Positions 1 to 6,009 of a stretch of DNA of 41,759 nucleotides are shown here, piece by piece. The DNA lies in assembly GCA_023390115.1 (NCBI GenBank), contig JAEWDM010000002.1, positions 1 to 41,759 of the forward strand. Reading direction: 5' to 3'. The notes beneath the pieces are model-generated. The model was not told the DNA's origin. It saw only the letters and a list, made by a program, of their open reading frames with translations, and did no database searches. This DNA is from Bacillota bacterium. Lineage in GTDB: Bacteria; Bacillota; Clostridia; Acetivibrionales; DSM-27016. Each line of letters starts with the position of its first letter. The stretch's first letter is position 1. A program made the translations under genes and the position numbers.

Positions 1-2
1 AT

Positions 3-308
3 GATACTATAAGAGATGCGTTCAATTATTTGCAGATTATAAGCAATGATGAGCAGAAGAGGCTGGAATATGAGGCAAGGCAGCTTTGGCTCATGGATCA
101 GAGGACAAGGGAAAAGGTGGCAAGGGACGAGGGTATACAGGAAGGTATGGAGAAAGGTATGGAGAAAGGTATGGAGAAAGGTATGGAGGAAGGTGCTCTG
201 CAAGCAAAAACGGGTATAGTAAAGAACCTTCGCAGTATGGGAATGAAGGCTTCCGACATAGCCAGGGCCATAGGGCTTACAGAGGAAGAGGTAGATAATA
301 TAAAATAG
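3..308 (+). CDS. Rpn-family nuclease/transposase, C-terminal part (5' end outside window)
   Basis: The reading frame is open from the first complete codon at position 3, so this is the 3' end of a gene that begins upstream of the window. The visible residues (LQIISNDEQKRLEYEARQLW, then an acidic and basic helix) match the C-terminal tail of Rpn / PD-(D/E)XK 'recombination-promoting nuclease' proteins. Those proteins typically end in a charged coiled coil rich in E-x-G repeats. Here the coiled coil holds four copies of a GMEK/GMEE unit. The final segment, with SDIARAIGLTEEEVDNIK, looks like the small helix-turn-helix often found at the end of this family. The catalytic nuclease core is not in the window, so activity cannot be judged. 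Family membership is inferred from the tail only. Confidence 0.75.
   Translation, partial: DTIRDAFNYLQIISNDEQKRLEYEARQLWLMDQRTREKVARDEGIQEGMEKGMEKGMEKGMEEGALQAKTGIVKNLRSMGMKASDIARAIGLTEEEVDNIK
144..191 (+). repeat. Tandem 12-bp repeat inside the Rpn-like gene
   Basis: Four head-to-tail copies of GGTATGGAGAAA (the last reads GGTATGGAGGAA) encode four Gly-Met-Glu-Lys/Glu units. Copies that are identical at the DNA level suggest slippage, and copy number may vary between strains. Confidence 0.9.
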
Positions 309-447
309 TATTTGGTTGGTTAATTGCTCTATGGCACCGCATGATGTGGTTGCCGCACAGGGAAAAAGCTTTACTTAATCACTCTGCCATATGAAGTGCA
401 CCCCAAATGTTAGACATATAAATCTAATATTTGGAGGTGCATTTTTC
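309..447. mobile_element. Left end of a decayed IS3-family insertion sequence, with hairpin
   Basis: Positions 397-441 form a long imperfect inverted repeat: TGCACCCCAAATGTTAGA on the left and TCTAATATTTGGAGGTGCA on the right. It lies directly before the start of an IS3-type OrfA. A terminal inverted repeat or leader hairpin of this kind is common just upstream of IS3/IS150-group transposase genes. Only the left end remains; no right end is visible before the next gene at 655. The stretch 309-396 shows nothing else I can recognise. Confidence 0.55.
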
Positions 448-519
448 ATGAATAAGTACTCTATTGAATTAAAGCTTGAAATTGTTGAGTACTATTTATC
501 TGGCAAAGATATATTGTAA
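448..519 (+). pseudogene. IS3-family transposase OrfA stub (23 codons)
   Basis: The start MNKYSIELKLEIVEYYLSGK is the typical first helix of an IS3-family OrfA helix-turn-helix protein, which normally runs to about 90-100 residues. Here the frame stops after 23 codons at TAA 517-519, and the sequence beyond is AT-rich non-coding DNA. A good ribosome site (TTGGAGG, 431-437) precedes the ATG, which shows where the intact gene began. The rest of OrfA and all of OrfB have been deleted. It marks an old insertion and deletion event at the edge of the accessory block. Confidence 0.7.
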
Positions 520-654
520 AAAATCCTATTAAAATACTTTTAGTGTTTACTTTTCAAAATAATTGATGTAAAATGATGTAGGTGTACAAATAGTATATTA
601 CATTTATGTAAAATTATATCGGTAAAATAAAAATATTGTATGGGAGGGTCTATA

Positions 655-1608
655 TTGATCGAACATCTTCTGCAATTTGAAGTGCTTCACAAAATACTGA
701 TAAATACTCTGCTGGTATCTATACCGGAAGAGCTATTCTGGGTAATGTTCACACTGGTAGCTATGGGCGAGTTTGAATACTGGAGAGAGGAGGAATGCAA
801 AAAGCTGCTTAACGAGTGGGACTATGTGAGAGTATTCGTGCCTGTCATTTCTGTAGCGTTGATATCTAACATTTTAAGATATTCCGGCCTGGACTTCGGG
901 TTCATTTCATTTATACCTTTGATTATAATGTATGTAACGATTGTTCTTACAGGTGATATCCTTAATGACGCAAAGGCAGTAAGATGGATGGGCAGGGCGT
1001 TTGTTTTTATGATGCTCGGGTACATTATTATGGGCATTTCAGAAATTACTTACGTACCATTTATTCTATATGGAACAGGCAAGACTATAAATGAAATCAA
1101 TCAGAATTTGCTTTTAAACTTTTTGCTCACTCTGCCATCAAGAGCAATTCAGTATACAATTCTTATATATTTTATAGCAAAAAAGCGCACCCTGCTTAAG
1201 GGCAATGTATTTAATCATATTTTTTCCAGTACTTTATTAACTGTTTCCATAACTATATTAACTGTGTTTGATTTTTTTGTTTTATTTTTTGCGGTAAAAA
1301 TAATAGTCTATGAAAGAGTATTAATAGACATGCCGCTTGTCTCACAAATCATATCAACTAGTATGATTGTATTGTTTCCTATTGTAAATCTCTGCGGATT
1401 AATATGGTGTGTGTATTATGTGGAAAACCGGGCTGCTGAAAGTAAAAAACAAGCGTCTGAAAAATTGGAAGAGCTGCGGGAAGAAATAAAGGCATATACA
1501 AATAATGCAAATTATGATAACATAATGTGGAAGCTAAACGAAATTGGCGCGGGCATTGAGGAAGTCTCAGCAAACCTTTATAAACACAAGGAAAAAGTTA
1601 AAAACTGA
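655..1608 (+). CDS. AgrC-like polytopic membrane receptor without a kinase domain
   Basis: A 317-residue integral membrane protein with about seven hydrophobic segments, covering most of residues 10-260, followed by a charged cytoplasmic coiled coil (about 262-317: SKKQASEKLEELREEIKAY...). The TTG at 655 is chosen because GGGAGG (642-647) lies eight bases upstream; an in-frame ATG at 640 sits ahead of that ribosome site and is unlikely. The topology resembles the sensor half of AgrC-type histidine kinases, but the chain ends where the DHp and ATPase domains should begin, and no H-box, N-box or G-box is present. The AgrB signature (RxxxGGxHA...C) is also absent, so it is not the peptide-processing protease. 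The gene ends 30 bp before an AgrD-like precursor, and the two probably share a transcript. The inferred role is receptor, sequestering or immunity protein for that peptide. The function is not recognised from sequence alone. Confidence 0.6.
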   Translation: MIEHLLQFEVLHKILINTLLVSIPEELFWVMFTLVAMGEFEYWREEECKKLLNEWDYVRVFVPVISVALISNILRYSGLDFGFISFIPLIIMYVTIVLTGDILNDAKAVRWMGRAFVFMMLGYIIMGISEITYVPFILYGTGKTINEINQNLLLNFLLTLPSRAIQYTILIYFIAKKRTLLKGNVFNHIFSSTLLTVSITILTVFDFFVLFFAVKIIVYERVLIDMPLVSQIISTSMIVLFPIVNLCGLIWCVYYVENRAAESKKQASEKLEELREEIKAYTNNANYDNIMWKLNEIGAGIEEVSANLYKHKEKVKN

Positions 1609-1638
1609 GGAGTAAAGGTCAAAGGGGGTTAATAGCTT

Positions 1639-1788
1639 ATGAGGAAAACTAGTCCAAAGGCTTACATAATTTGTTCACTTATTGGAGTTCTTATGACATT
1701 ATTTGCTGCGGCGTCCGTATCAACTGTTTCGTGTTGGCTTTTTTACCAGCCTAAAGCACCAAAAAATTTAAAGTGGGGATTTAATTAA
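1639..1788 (+). CDS. AgrD-like cyclic (thio)lactone autoinducer peptide precursor
   Basis: A 49-codon gene preceded by AAAGGGGG (1621-1628), ten bases before the ATG. It has the three-part layout of clostridial AgrD proteins. Residues 1-30 form a basic start and an amphipathic/hydrophobic leader (SLIGVLMTLFAAASVSTV). A short core contains Cys32 (SCWLFY). The tail QPKAPKNLK matches the family's QPExPxxLr recognition motif. By analogy with the Clostridium perfringens peptide CLWFT, the likely product is a five-residue thiolactone ring, Cys-Trp-Leu-Phe-Tyr, cut before Gln37. AgrB normally makes that ring and is not in the window, so maturation would need an AgrB encoded elsewhere. The partner immediately upstream is an AgrC-like receptor without a kinase. 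The family call is strong; the exact ring boundary is inferred. Confidence 0.82.
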   Translation: MRKTSPKAYIICSLIGVLMTLFAAASVSTVSCWLFYQPKAPKNLKWGFN

Positions 1789-1822
1789 CGATATAATATA
1801 TACATAAAACAGAAGCAATTTT

Positions 1823-2179
1823 CTACTTTGCCGACATACTCTTTTTATACGCAGCTATTGTCCTCTCCTTAATGTCTATCGCCAGCTTAATATGCGTGAG
1901 GTTTTCAGGATCGTTTATGAAGGCCTTGCATTCCTCCGGCAGGTGTGAGGGATAGAGGTTGCGCCTCTCTGTGTAGCCTGTCAGGTAATCGACGGAAACA
2001 TCAAAATACTTCGCCATTTTCTTCAGCTTGTAAATGGGAGGCTCACGGTAGTCCGCAACATAGCTGTTGAAGGTGGAGGTCTTCATTCCAAGCTCAAGGG
2101 CGACCTCCTGCTGCTCTATTCCCCTCTCCCTTACCAGCTGCTTTAAACGCTGGCCCAGCGTAGTATCTATAATTTCCAT
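1823..2179 (-). CDS. XRE-family transcriptional regulator, copy 1
   Basis: A 118-residue protein with an N-terminal XRE/Cro helix-turn-helix (about residues 7-65: LGQRLKQLVRERGIEQQEVALELGMKTSTFNSYV, then YFDVSVDYLTGY). A short C-terminal domain (RRNLYPSHLPEECKAFINDPENLTHIKLAIDI) follows. GGAGG lies about ten bases before the ATG. It is transcribed away from a bacteriocin gene, and a TTGACA-N18-TATAAT promoter reads into it. From TLG onward it differs from the copy at 3121-3468 at only 8 of 112 residues. Divergent XRE regulators usually control their own promoter and the opposite one, so it probably represses or times the bacteriocin at 2500. That role is inferred from position. Confidence 0.85.
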   Translation of the reverse strand: MEIIDTTLGQRLKQLVRERGIEQQEVALELGMKTSTFNSYVADYREPPIYKLKKMAKYFDVSVDYLTGYTERRNLYPSHLPEECKAFINDPENLTHIKLAIDIKERTIAAYKKSMSAK

Positions 2180-2224
2180 AGCATAAGTCCTCCAGTAGAA
2201 ATCCTTTTTTTACCTCTGAATATT

Positions 2225-2254
2225 ATTATAAATATAAAAATTGCCTCTTGTCAA
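2225..2254 (-). promoter_or_regulatory. Sigma-A promoter for XRE copy 1
   Basis: Read on the minus strand, a -35 TTGACA (complement of 2249-2254) is followed after 18 bases by a -10 TATAAT (complement of 2225-2230). It lies about 45 bp ahead of the XRE start. Confidence 0.7.
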
Positions 2255-2298
2255 TATCACAATCAGTGGAAATATACTTAATATTTTAATAGTAATAA

Positions 2299-2327
2299 TT
2301 GACAAGCCACTATTAGTAGTTTATAAT
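2299..2327 (+). promoter_or_regulatory. Consensus sigma-A promoter toward the bacteriocin
   Basis: TTGACA (2299-2304), a 17-base spacer and TATAAT (2322-2327) match the consensus exactly. The leader runs about 165 nt to the bacteriocin start at 2500. The same promoter occurs in cassette copy 2 at 3588-3616. So strong a promoter next to a divergent repressor gene implies tight repression. Confidence 0.8.
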
Positions 2328-2499
2328 TCTTCTATAGAAATTAATAGGTTATTAATAATAATAATGGAATAAATGTATATATAAACAAAGTAATTATAAG
2401 AGTCTTTGATATGCTGTAGTGTGGGCGTGGAATAAAGGGATAATAGCCGGCATTATTCTTTTAGATAAATAATATTTGTATAGATGAAAGGAGGCTATA

Positions 2500-2781
2500 A
2501 TGAATTCAAGTATCTGCTTCGCAGAATTGTCTAATAATGAATTGGTAATGGTAGATGGAGGCGGAACCATACAAGATGGTATTCGCGATGCGGCTATTGG
2601 AGTTATAGCAGGTGGAATAGGAGGTGCTGTTACAGGCGCTATAGCTGGAGCTTGCGGCGGAACTGCTGTATTGCCGGGAATTGGAACTGTAGCTGGAGCA
2701 GTAGGATGCGGTACGGCAGGATTTTGGTACGGTGCTGTGGGTGGAGGCGTTACGGGCTTCATTAAAGGGATACTTAGCTAA
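2500..2781 (+). CDS. Double-glycine-leader class II bacteriocin precursor
   Basis: A 93-residue precursor with AAAGGAGG (2487-2494) five bases before the ATG. The first 21 residues form a typical double-glycine leader (FAELSNNELVMVDGG), which would be cut by a C39-peptidase ABC exporter. The mature part of about 72 residues is Gly/Ala-rich with many GxxxG-type motifs (AGGIGGAVTGAIAGACGG, GTVAGAVGCGTAG), as in class IIb/IIc pore-forming bacteriocins of the lactacin/Blp type. Two cysteines could form a disulfide. It is divergent from an XRE regulator and followed by a small membrane protein that could confer immunity. No dedicated exporter is in the window. A single peptide is visible, whereas many relatives act as pairs, so a partner may lie elsewhere. 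Confidence 0.82.
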   Translation: MNSSICFAELSNNELVMVDGGGTIQDGIRDAAIGVIAGGIGGAVTGAIAGACGGTAVLPGIGTVAGAVGCGTAGFWYGAVGGGVTGFIKGILS

Positions 2782-2814
2782 TTTAATGATTCAGGTATAG
2801 GACATTTACTGTTT

Positions 2815-2855
2815 ACAGCGTAAAGTATATAATTCTGATATATACTTTACGCTGT
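2815..2855. promoter_or_regulatory. Perfect 17-bp hairpin between bacteriocin and small membrane protein
   Basis: The left arm ACAGCGTAAAGTATATA (2815-2831) and the right arm TATATACTTTACGCTGT (2839-2855) are perfect complements around a 7-base loop. No U-tract follows, so it is less likely a terminator than an RNA processing or stability element, or an operator, between the two genes. Confidence 0.7.
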
Positions 2856-2885
2856 ACTATAATTTAAAGAAGGGGGAAATAAATA

Positions 2886-3071
2886 ATGGGCAAGGAAAAG
2901 AAAAAACATAATAGCGGAATATTAATAATGATATTTATAGGAGTCGGGGCATTTATAGGTTCGTTTGTGGGAGTGCTGACATTTCCCAGACTGCTTTTGA
3001 TGGCTGTTGGAGTAGGAATGTTAGGAGGTTTAATTGCAAAGGCGAGCATTTCAAAAGGAGATAACGAATAG
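2886..3071 (+). CDS. Small two-TM membrane protein, candidate bacteriocin immunity protein
   Basis: A 61-residue protein with a basic start (MGKEKKKHN), two hydrophobic helices (about residues 11-31 and 34-52) and a short charged tail (KASISKGDNE). AGAAGGGGG lies eight to ten bases before the ATG. It is the only gene between the bacteriocin and the second XRE cassette. Small multi-TM proteins directly downstream of class II bacteriocins are often immunity proteins, and position is the main argument here. The helices contain Gly-rich motifs (GVGAFIGSFVG, GVGMLGG) that could pack against the bacteriocin's own GxxxG helices. It could instead be a second pore-forming peptide without a leader. Confidence 0.5.
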   Translation: MGKEKKKHNSGILIMIFIGVGAFIGSFVGVLTFPRLLLMAVGVGMLGGLIAKASISKGDNE

Positions 3072-3120
3072 GGATAATACGATGTTTCAAACCTATAAGG
3101 ATTATTTTAGAAGCCATTTT

Positions 3121-3468
3121 CTACTTTACCGACATATTCTTTTTATACGCGGCTATTGTCCTCTCCTTAATGTCTATCGCCAGCTTAATATGCGTGAGGT
3201 TTTCAGGATCGTTTATGAAGGCCTTGCATTCCTCCGGCAGGTGTGAGGGATAAAGGTTGCGCCTCTCTGTGTAGCCTGTCAGGTAGTCGATGGAAACGTC
3301 AAAATACCCGGCTATTTTCTTCAGCTTATAAATGGGAGGCTCACGGTAATCCGCAACATAGCTGTTAAAGGTGGAGGTTTTCATTCCAAGCTCGGCGGCA
3401 ACCTCCTGCTGCTCTATTCCCTTTTCCCTTACCAATTGCTTTAAACGCCGGCCCAGAGTAATATCCAT
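3121..3468 (-). CDS. XRE-family transcriptional regulator, copy 2
   Basis: A 115-residue near-twin of the regulator at 1823-2179, with the same XRE helix-turn-helix followed by the same C-terminal domain. AGGAGGG lies about eight bases before the ATG. It is divergent from the Spo0E/DNA-binding fusion at 3700, with a shared promoter region between them. The changes in the DNA-binding half are conservative except ALELG to AAELG and MAKYF to IAGYF, so both proteins may bind both promoter regions. The control role is inferred from the divergent layout. Confidence 0.85.
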   Translation of the reverse strand: MDITLGRRLKQLVREKGIEQQEVAAELGMKTSTFNSYVADYREPPIYKLKKIAGYFDVSIDYLTGYTERRNLYPSHLPEECKAFINDPENLTHIKLAIDIKERTIAAYKKNMSVK

Positions 3469-3587
3469 GGAACAAACCCTCCTGTAACAATCCTTTTTCT
3501 ACCTCTGATTATTATTATAGATATAAAAAATGCCGGTTGTCAATACTACAATCAGTATAAATATTGTCAATATTTTAATAATAGCAA

Positions 3588-3616
3588 TTGACAAACCACT
3601 AATGGTATTTTATAAT
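3588..3616 (+). promoter_or_regulatory. Consensus sigma-A promoter toward the Spo0E-like gene
   Basis: TTGACA (3588-3593), 17 bases, TATAAT (3611-3616). It is the homologue of the bacteriocin promoter at 2299-2327 and lies about 85 bp before the ATG at 3700. Confidence 0.75.
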
Positions 3617-3699
3617 ACCCTTATAGAAATTAATGGGATATTAATAAGAATAATGGGAGAAATACATATATCAAGAAAACACTTATAGGAGTATTTCAT

Positions 3700-4065
3700 A
3701 TGCTGAAAAAAAAGATAGCTGATATGCAGCAGCAGCTTAATAAATCGGTGACGGGGGAAAATCTGTCCTCGGAAAGCATTTTAAGCATGAGCAGGGAATT
3801 GGACAATACGGTTACAAGGTATGTAAAAAAAAATAGGCGGGGTATAAAAATAAACCGGGAAAAGGTATACAGCGAATTGTTTTTCAAATATTGCGGGGGC
3901 AACTACACCCTCTTTGCCCGTGAGCTGTCTGTAGACCCCTCGCATTTGCACCGGTTTTTAACCAAGAATGTAGGAGGCGGCAAAAAGCTCATGTGGGGAA
4001 TCATTCTGTTTTGCAAAAGAAGAAACCTTGACTTTGAGGGCTACATTGAATTAAAGGACCGCTAA
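3700..4065 (+). CDS. Spo0E-like phosphatase domain fused to a DNA-binding-like domain
   Basis: A 121-residue protein with ATAGGAG just upstream of its ATG. Residues 1-45 (KKKIADMQQQLNKS...SESILSMSRELDNTVTRYVKK) match the Spo0E-like aspartyl-phosphate phosphatase hairpin, including the SxxLD...Y signature. Spo0E proteins are normally about 50-90 residues and act on Spo0A-P to hold back sporulation. The second half (about 52-118: VYSELFFKYCGGNYTLFARELSVDPSHLHRFLTKNVGGGKKL) looks like a helix-turn-helix of the Cro/XRE type (ARELSVDPSHLHRFL). The fusion is unusual. It may connect sporulation phosphorelay state to transcription, under control of the divergent XRE protein. Phosphatase activity and DNA binding are both inferred from sequence. 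Confidence 0.65.
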   Translation: MLKKKIADMQQQLNKSVTGENLSSESILSMSRELDNTVTRYVKKNRRGIKINREKVYSELFFKYCGGNYTLFARELSVDPSHLHRFLTKNVGGGKKLMWGIILFCKRRNLDFEGYIELKDR

Positions 4066-4087
4066 GGCCGGAAGGGGCGGGATAAGG

Positions 4088-4123
4088 AGAGGGCGGCCGT
4101 AATCTGCCGGCGGGCTGCCCTCC
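4088..4123. other. GC-rich stem-loop downstream of the holin-like toxin gene
   Basis: GGAGAGGGCGGCC on the left pairs imperfectly with GGGCTGCCCTCC on the right. It lies just beyond the 3' end of the minus-strand toxin gene and after the Spo0E-like gene, between two converging genes. It could be a terminator for either. It is also where the antitoxin RNA of a type I system usually lies. Confidence 0.45.
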
Positions 4124-4158
4124 AATGCCGGCAAAGCTGTTTGCAGTGGGCAGTGTGA

Positions 4159-4269
4159 TTATTTTTTTAACCCTAATATTGCCTTAACTATGGCAACCAT
4201 TAAGGAGATTAGCGTTACAACAAGCATAGAAAACATTACCATCAAAGATATTGTCTCATATGTAGTCAT
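4159..4269 (-). CDS. Putative holin-like toxin (type I toxin family)
   Basis: A 36-codon gene with a strong ribosome site (AAAGGAGGTGG, about six bases before the ATG at 4269). The product begins MTTYETISLMVMFSM, has one hydrophobic helix, and ends with the basic tail KAILGLKK. Start, length and tail match the 'putative holin-like toxin' family (MsvYEtlslMfsFgm... pattern), which is related to TxpA/BsrG-type membrane toxins of Firmicutes. These are usually silenced by an antisense RNA transcribed convergently over the 3' end. The stretch 4066-4158 has no gene but contains a GC-rich stem-loop and could encode that RNA. I cannot identify its promoter by eye. The next gene, an aldo/keto reductase, is divergent and unrelated. 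Confidence 0.78.
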   Translation of the reverse strand: MTTYETISLMVMFSMLVVTLISLMVAIVKAILGLKK

Positions 4270-4569
4270 ACCGCACCACCTCCTTTCTTTTTGAAATGGA
4301 GGCGGCAACCACACCCTGCTTTATCCGATTACCCTGTCCATATAATACCATAAAAATAGATAAATCCGTAATAACAAAGAAGATTATTTAAAATGCGGAA
4401 TACGTATCCATATGATGGCGCACGCTCTGCGGACAGGTAATTTCTGTTATAAATATACTGCCGGTATTGATTTTATGTTATTATATTTACAGGCTGTTAC
4501 TTACGGGACTTAAATTATTTATTCGGGAATACCGAAAATAACAATACTAAATATGGAGGTTTTAAGGAT
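4270..4569. other. Intergenic region between holin-like toxin and aldo/keto reductase
   Basis: This 300-bp AT-rich stretch holds the toxin ribosome site at its left edge and the reductase ribosome site (TGGAGG, 4554-4559) at its right edge. Both promoters must lie inside it, but I see no convincing -35/-10 pair and no long open frame. Confidence 0.5.
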
Positions 4570-5679
4570 ATGCAGTATGTTGATTATGGAAGGACGGGCC
4601 TTAAGGTTTCGAGATTTGGCCTGGGCTGTATGCGATTCCCATCCGATGAAGGCGAGGCAATACAAATGGTGAGATATGCCCTGGATAACGGAGTAAATTA
4701 TTTGGATACGGCATATATATATGGGGAAAGCGAGAGAATAACCGGAAAGGCGCTAAAGGACGGGTACAGGAATAAAGCCGTGCTTGTTACTAAAAATCCC
4801 ACCTGGAGAATTGAGAGGCATGAGGACTTTGAAAAGTATCTGGATGAGCAATTGCTGAGGCTTGGTACTGACTGTATTGACGTATACCTGCTTCACAGTC
4901 TTGAATATGCTAACTGGATTAAAATAAAGCAGCTTGACGGCTTAACCTTTCTTGACAAAATGGTGGAAAAGGGCAAGATACGCCATAAGGCTTTTTCCTT
5001 CCACGGTACGGCGGGGCTGTTTAAAGAAATTATTGATTCCTATGGCTGGGAGATGGCGCAAATTCAGATTAATATTCTGGATCAGGACTATCAGGCGGGA
5101 GTTGAGGGACTTAAATACGCTGCGTCAAAGGGAATCGCAATGGTGATCATGGAGCCGCTGAGGGGAGGGTATATTGCCAACAATATTCCGGAGCAGGCTA
5201 AAAGGCTTATAGACGCATACCCGGAAAAGAGGGCAATAGTTGAGTGGGCCTTCAGATGGCTGTACAACATGCCTGAAGCCACCGTTATTATAAGCGGCAC
5301 CAGCACCCTTGATCAGCTTAAGGATAATATTGCAATATTTGAAGGAGCCGCCTGCAATGTTATGTCCGTAGAGGACATGGAGCTTATTGCAAAAATTAAG
5401 GAGGCTTACGAGAGCAATAAAAGCATAGGCTGTACAGGCTGCAGGTATTGTATGCCGTGCCCTCAGAGCGTGGACATACCCGAGATATTCAGGCTTTATA
5501 ACAGCATGAGCATTATGAAGGAGCACTGGGTAGACAGGGACATGTATAGAAATAACATAATTCCCTTGAGCCTAGGAGCGGATCAGTGTGTTAGGTGCGG
5601 AGTCTGTATGGAGCATTGTCCCCAGGGCCTCGACATCCCGGAAAAATTAATGGAGGCCCATGAGGGGCTTGTGAAATAG
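4570..5679 (+). CDS. Aldo/keto reductase with C-terminal 4Fe-4S domain
   Basis: A 369-residue cytoplasmic oxidoreductase. The N-terminal (alpha/beta)8 aldo/keto reductase domain (about 1-275) carries the full catalytic tetrad: Asp46 and Tyr51 in DTAYIYGESE, Lys75 in VTK, and His109 in YLLHS. The C-terminal part has two cysteine clusters, CTGCRYCMPCP (about 283-293) and CVRCGVCMEHCP (about 338-349), typical of the 4Fe-4S-bearing AKR subfamily common in anaerobes. TGGAGG lies ten bases before the ATG. Substrates of this subfamily are poorly known; it likely couples a carbonyl/alcohol reaction to NAD(P)H or ferredoxin-type electrons. It stands alone, with no operon partner. Confidence 0.92.
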   Translation: MQYVDYGRTGLKVSRFGLGCMRFPSDEGEAIQMVRYALDNGVNYLDTAYIYGESERITGKALKDGYRNKAVLVTKNPTWRIERHEDFEKYLDEQLLRLGTDCIDVYLLHSLEYANWIKIKQLDGLTFLDKMVEKGKIRHKAFSFHGTAGLFKEIIDSYGWEMAQIQINILDQDYQAGVEGLKYAASKGIAMVIMEPLRGGYIANNIPEQAKRLIDAYPEKRAIVEWAFRWLYNMPEATVIISGTSTLDQLKDNIAIFEGAACNVMSVEDMELIAKIKEAYESNKSIGCTGCRYCMPCPQSVDIPEIFRLYNSMSIMKEHWVDRDMYRNNIIPLSLGADQCVRCGVCMEHCPQGLDIPEKLMEAHEGLVK

Positions 5680-6009
5680 GAAATAAGTAACGCATATTAC
5701 AAAAGATTAACATATTTTTAATGGGATTAGCCTTGTGACTGTTAACCGGAAGGCTTATAATTTTATTTGACAGATTACAGTATTTGCTTCAATGCATTCG
5801 ACAAGTTCATATCATTTAATAGTGGAGTTTAAGGCGGAGGAAAAGAGAAAACCTTGTGAAGCTATTGCAGATGAAATATCGTTTTGATATTTCTGATGTG
5901 ATATCACAAGGTTTTTCTATTTGCGCTTTTTTAAGGGGGTGGGCGCAGGAAAATTTAATTCTGACAGGTGCAATCCCACAGTGAATTTAAAATAAGGAGG
6001 TATATTTTT
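5680..6009. other. Intergenic region with a long hairpin
   Basis: This stretch of about 330 bp between the reductase and the Vps62-like gene contains no open frame. Its main content is the 73-nt hairpin at 5846-5918, listed separately, and the ribosome site AAGGAGG at 5994-6000. A TTGACA-like box near 5767 lacks a good -10 partner. Confidence 0.5.
5846..5918. repeat. Long hairpin element, related to 8586-8669
   Basis: The outer arms AGAAAACCTTGTGA (5846-5859) and TCACAAGGTTTTTCT (5904-5918) are complementary. An inner stem (GAAATATCG / TGATATTTC) extends the fold. The left arm and its flank (from 5831, AAGGCGGAGG...) recur at 8586-8621, showing a dispersed element rather than a chance fold. 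It may act as a terminator or leader structure before 6010. Confidence 0.65.

Larger units (their letters stand above)
1811..2416. repeat. Duplicated XRE cassette, copy 1
   Basis: This roughly 600-bp stretch holds the XRE gene, the divergent promoter region and the first codons of the outward gene. It is repeated in direct orientation at 3109-3705. Similarity starts at AGAAGC (1811) and runs to ATATGCTG at 2409-2416. After the ATG CTG pair this copy reads TAG, so the original outward gene has been lost and replaced by the bacteriocin module. Confidence 0.85.
3109..3705. repeat. Duplicated XRE cassette, copy 2
   Basis: Direct repeat of 1811-2416. Coding and promoter parts are both conserved, including both sigma-A promoters. 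In this copy the outward ATGCTG at 3700 continues into an intact gene, so it probably reflects the ancestral arrangement. Confidence 0.85.

Noticed and set aside
144..191. Short direct repeats considered as a CRISPR-like array
   Set aside because: The 12-bp units are contiguous with no spacers and code for a coiled coil.
86..298. 70-codon frame with RYGERYGERYGE repeats inside the Rpn-like gene
   Set aside because: It is the 12-bp repeat read in the wrong frame; the GMEKGMEK frame continues from upstream and matches the family.
2394..2762. 122-codon minus-strand frame rich in Pro and Ala opposite the bacteriocin gene
   Set aside because: It mirrors the Gly/Ala codons of the bacteriocin, has no ribosome site, and the plus-strand gene has a strong ribosome site, leader motif and promoter.
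3034..3246. Plus-strand frame of 70 codons overlapping the small membrane protein and XRE copy 2
   Set aside because: It runs antisense through the duplicated XRE gene and has no ribosome site; the same antisense sequence exists in copy 1.
5941..5999. Possible riboswitch before the Vps62-like gene (GACAGGTGCAATCCCACAGTG)
   Set aside because: I could not match it to the conserved core of any riboswitch class, and no paired stems around it are convincing.
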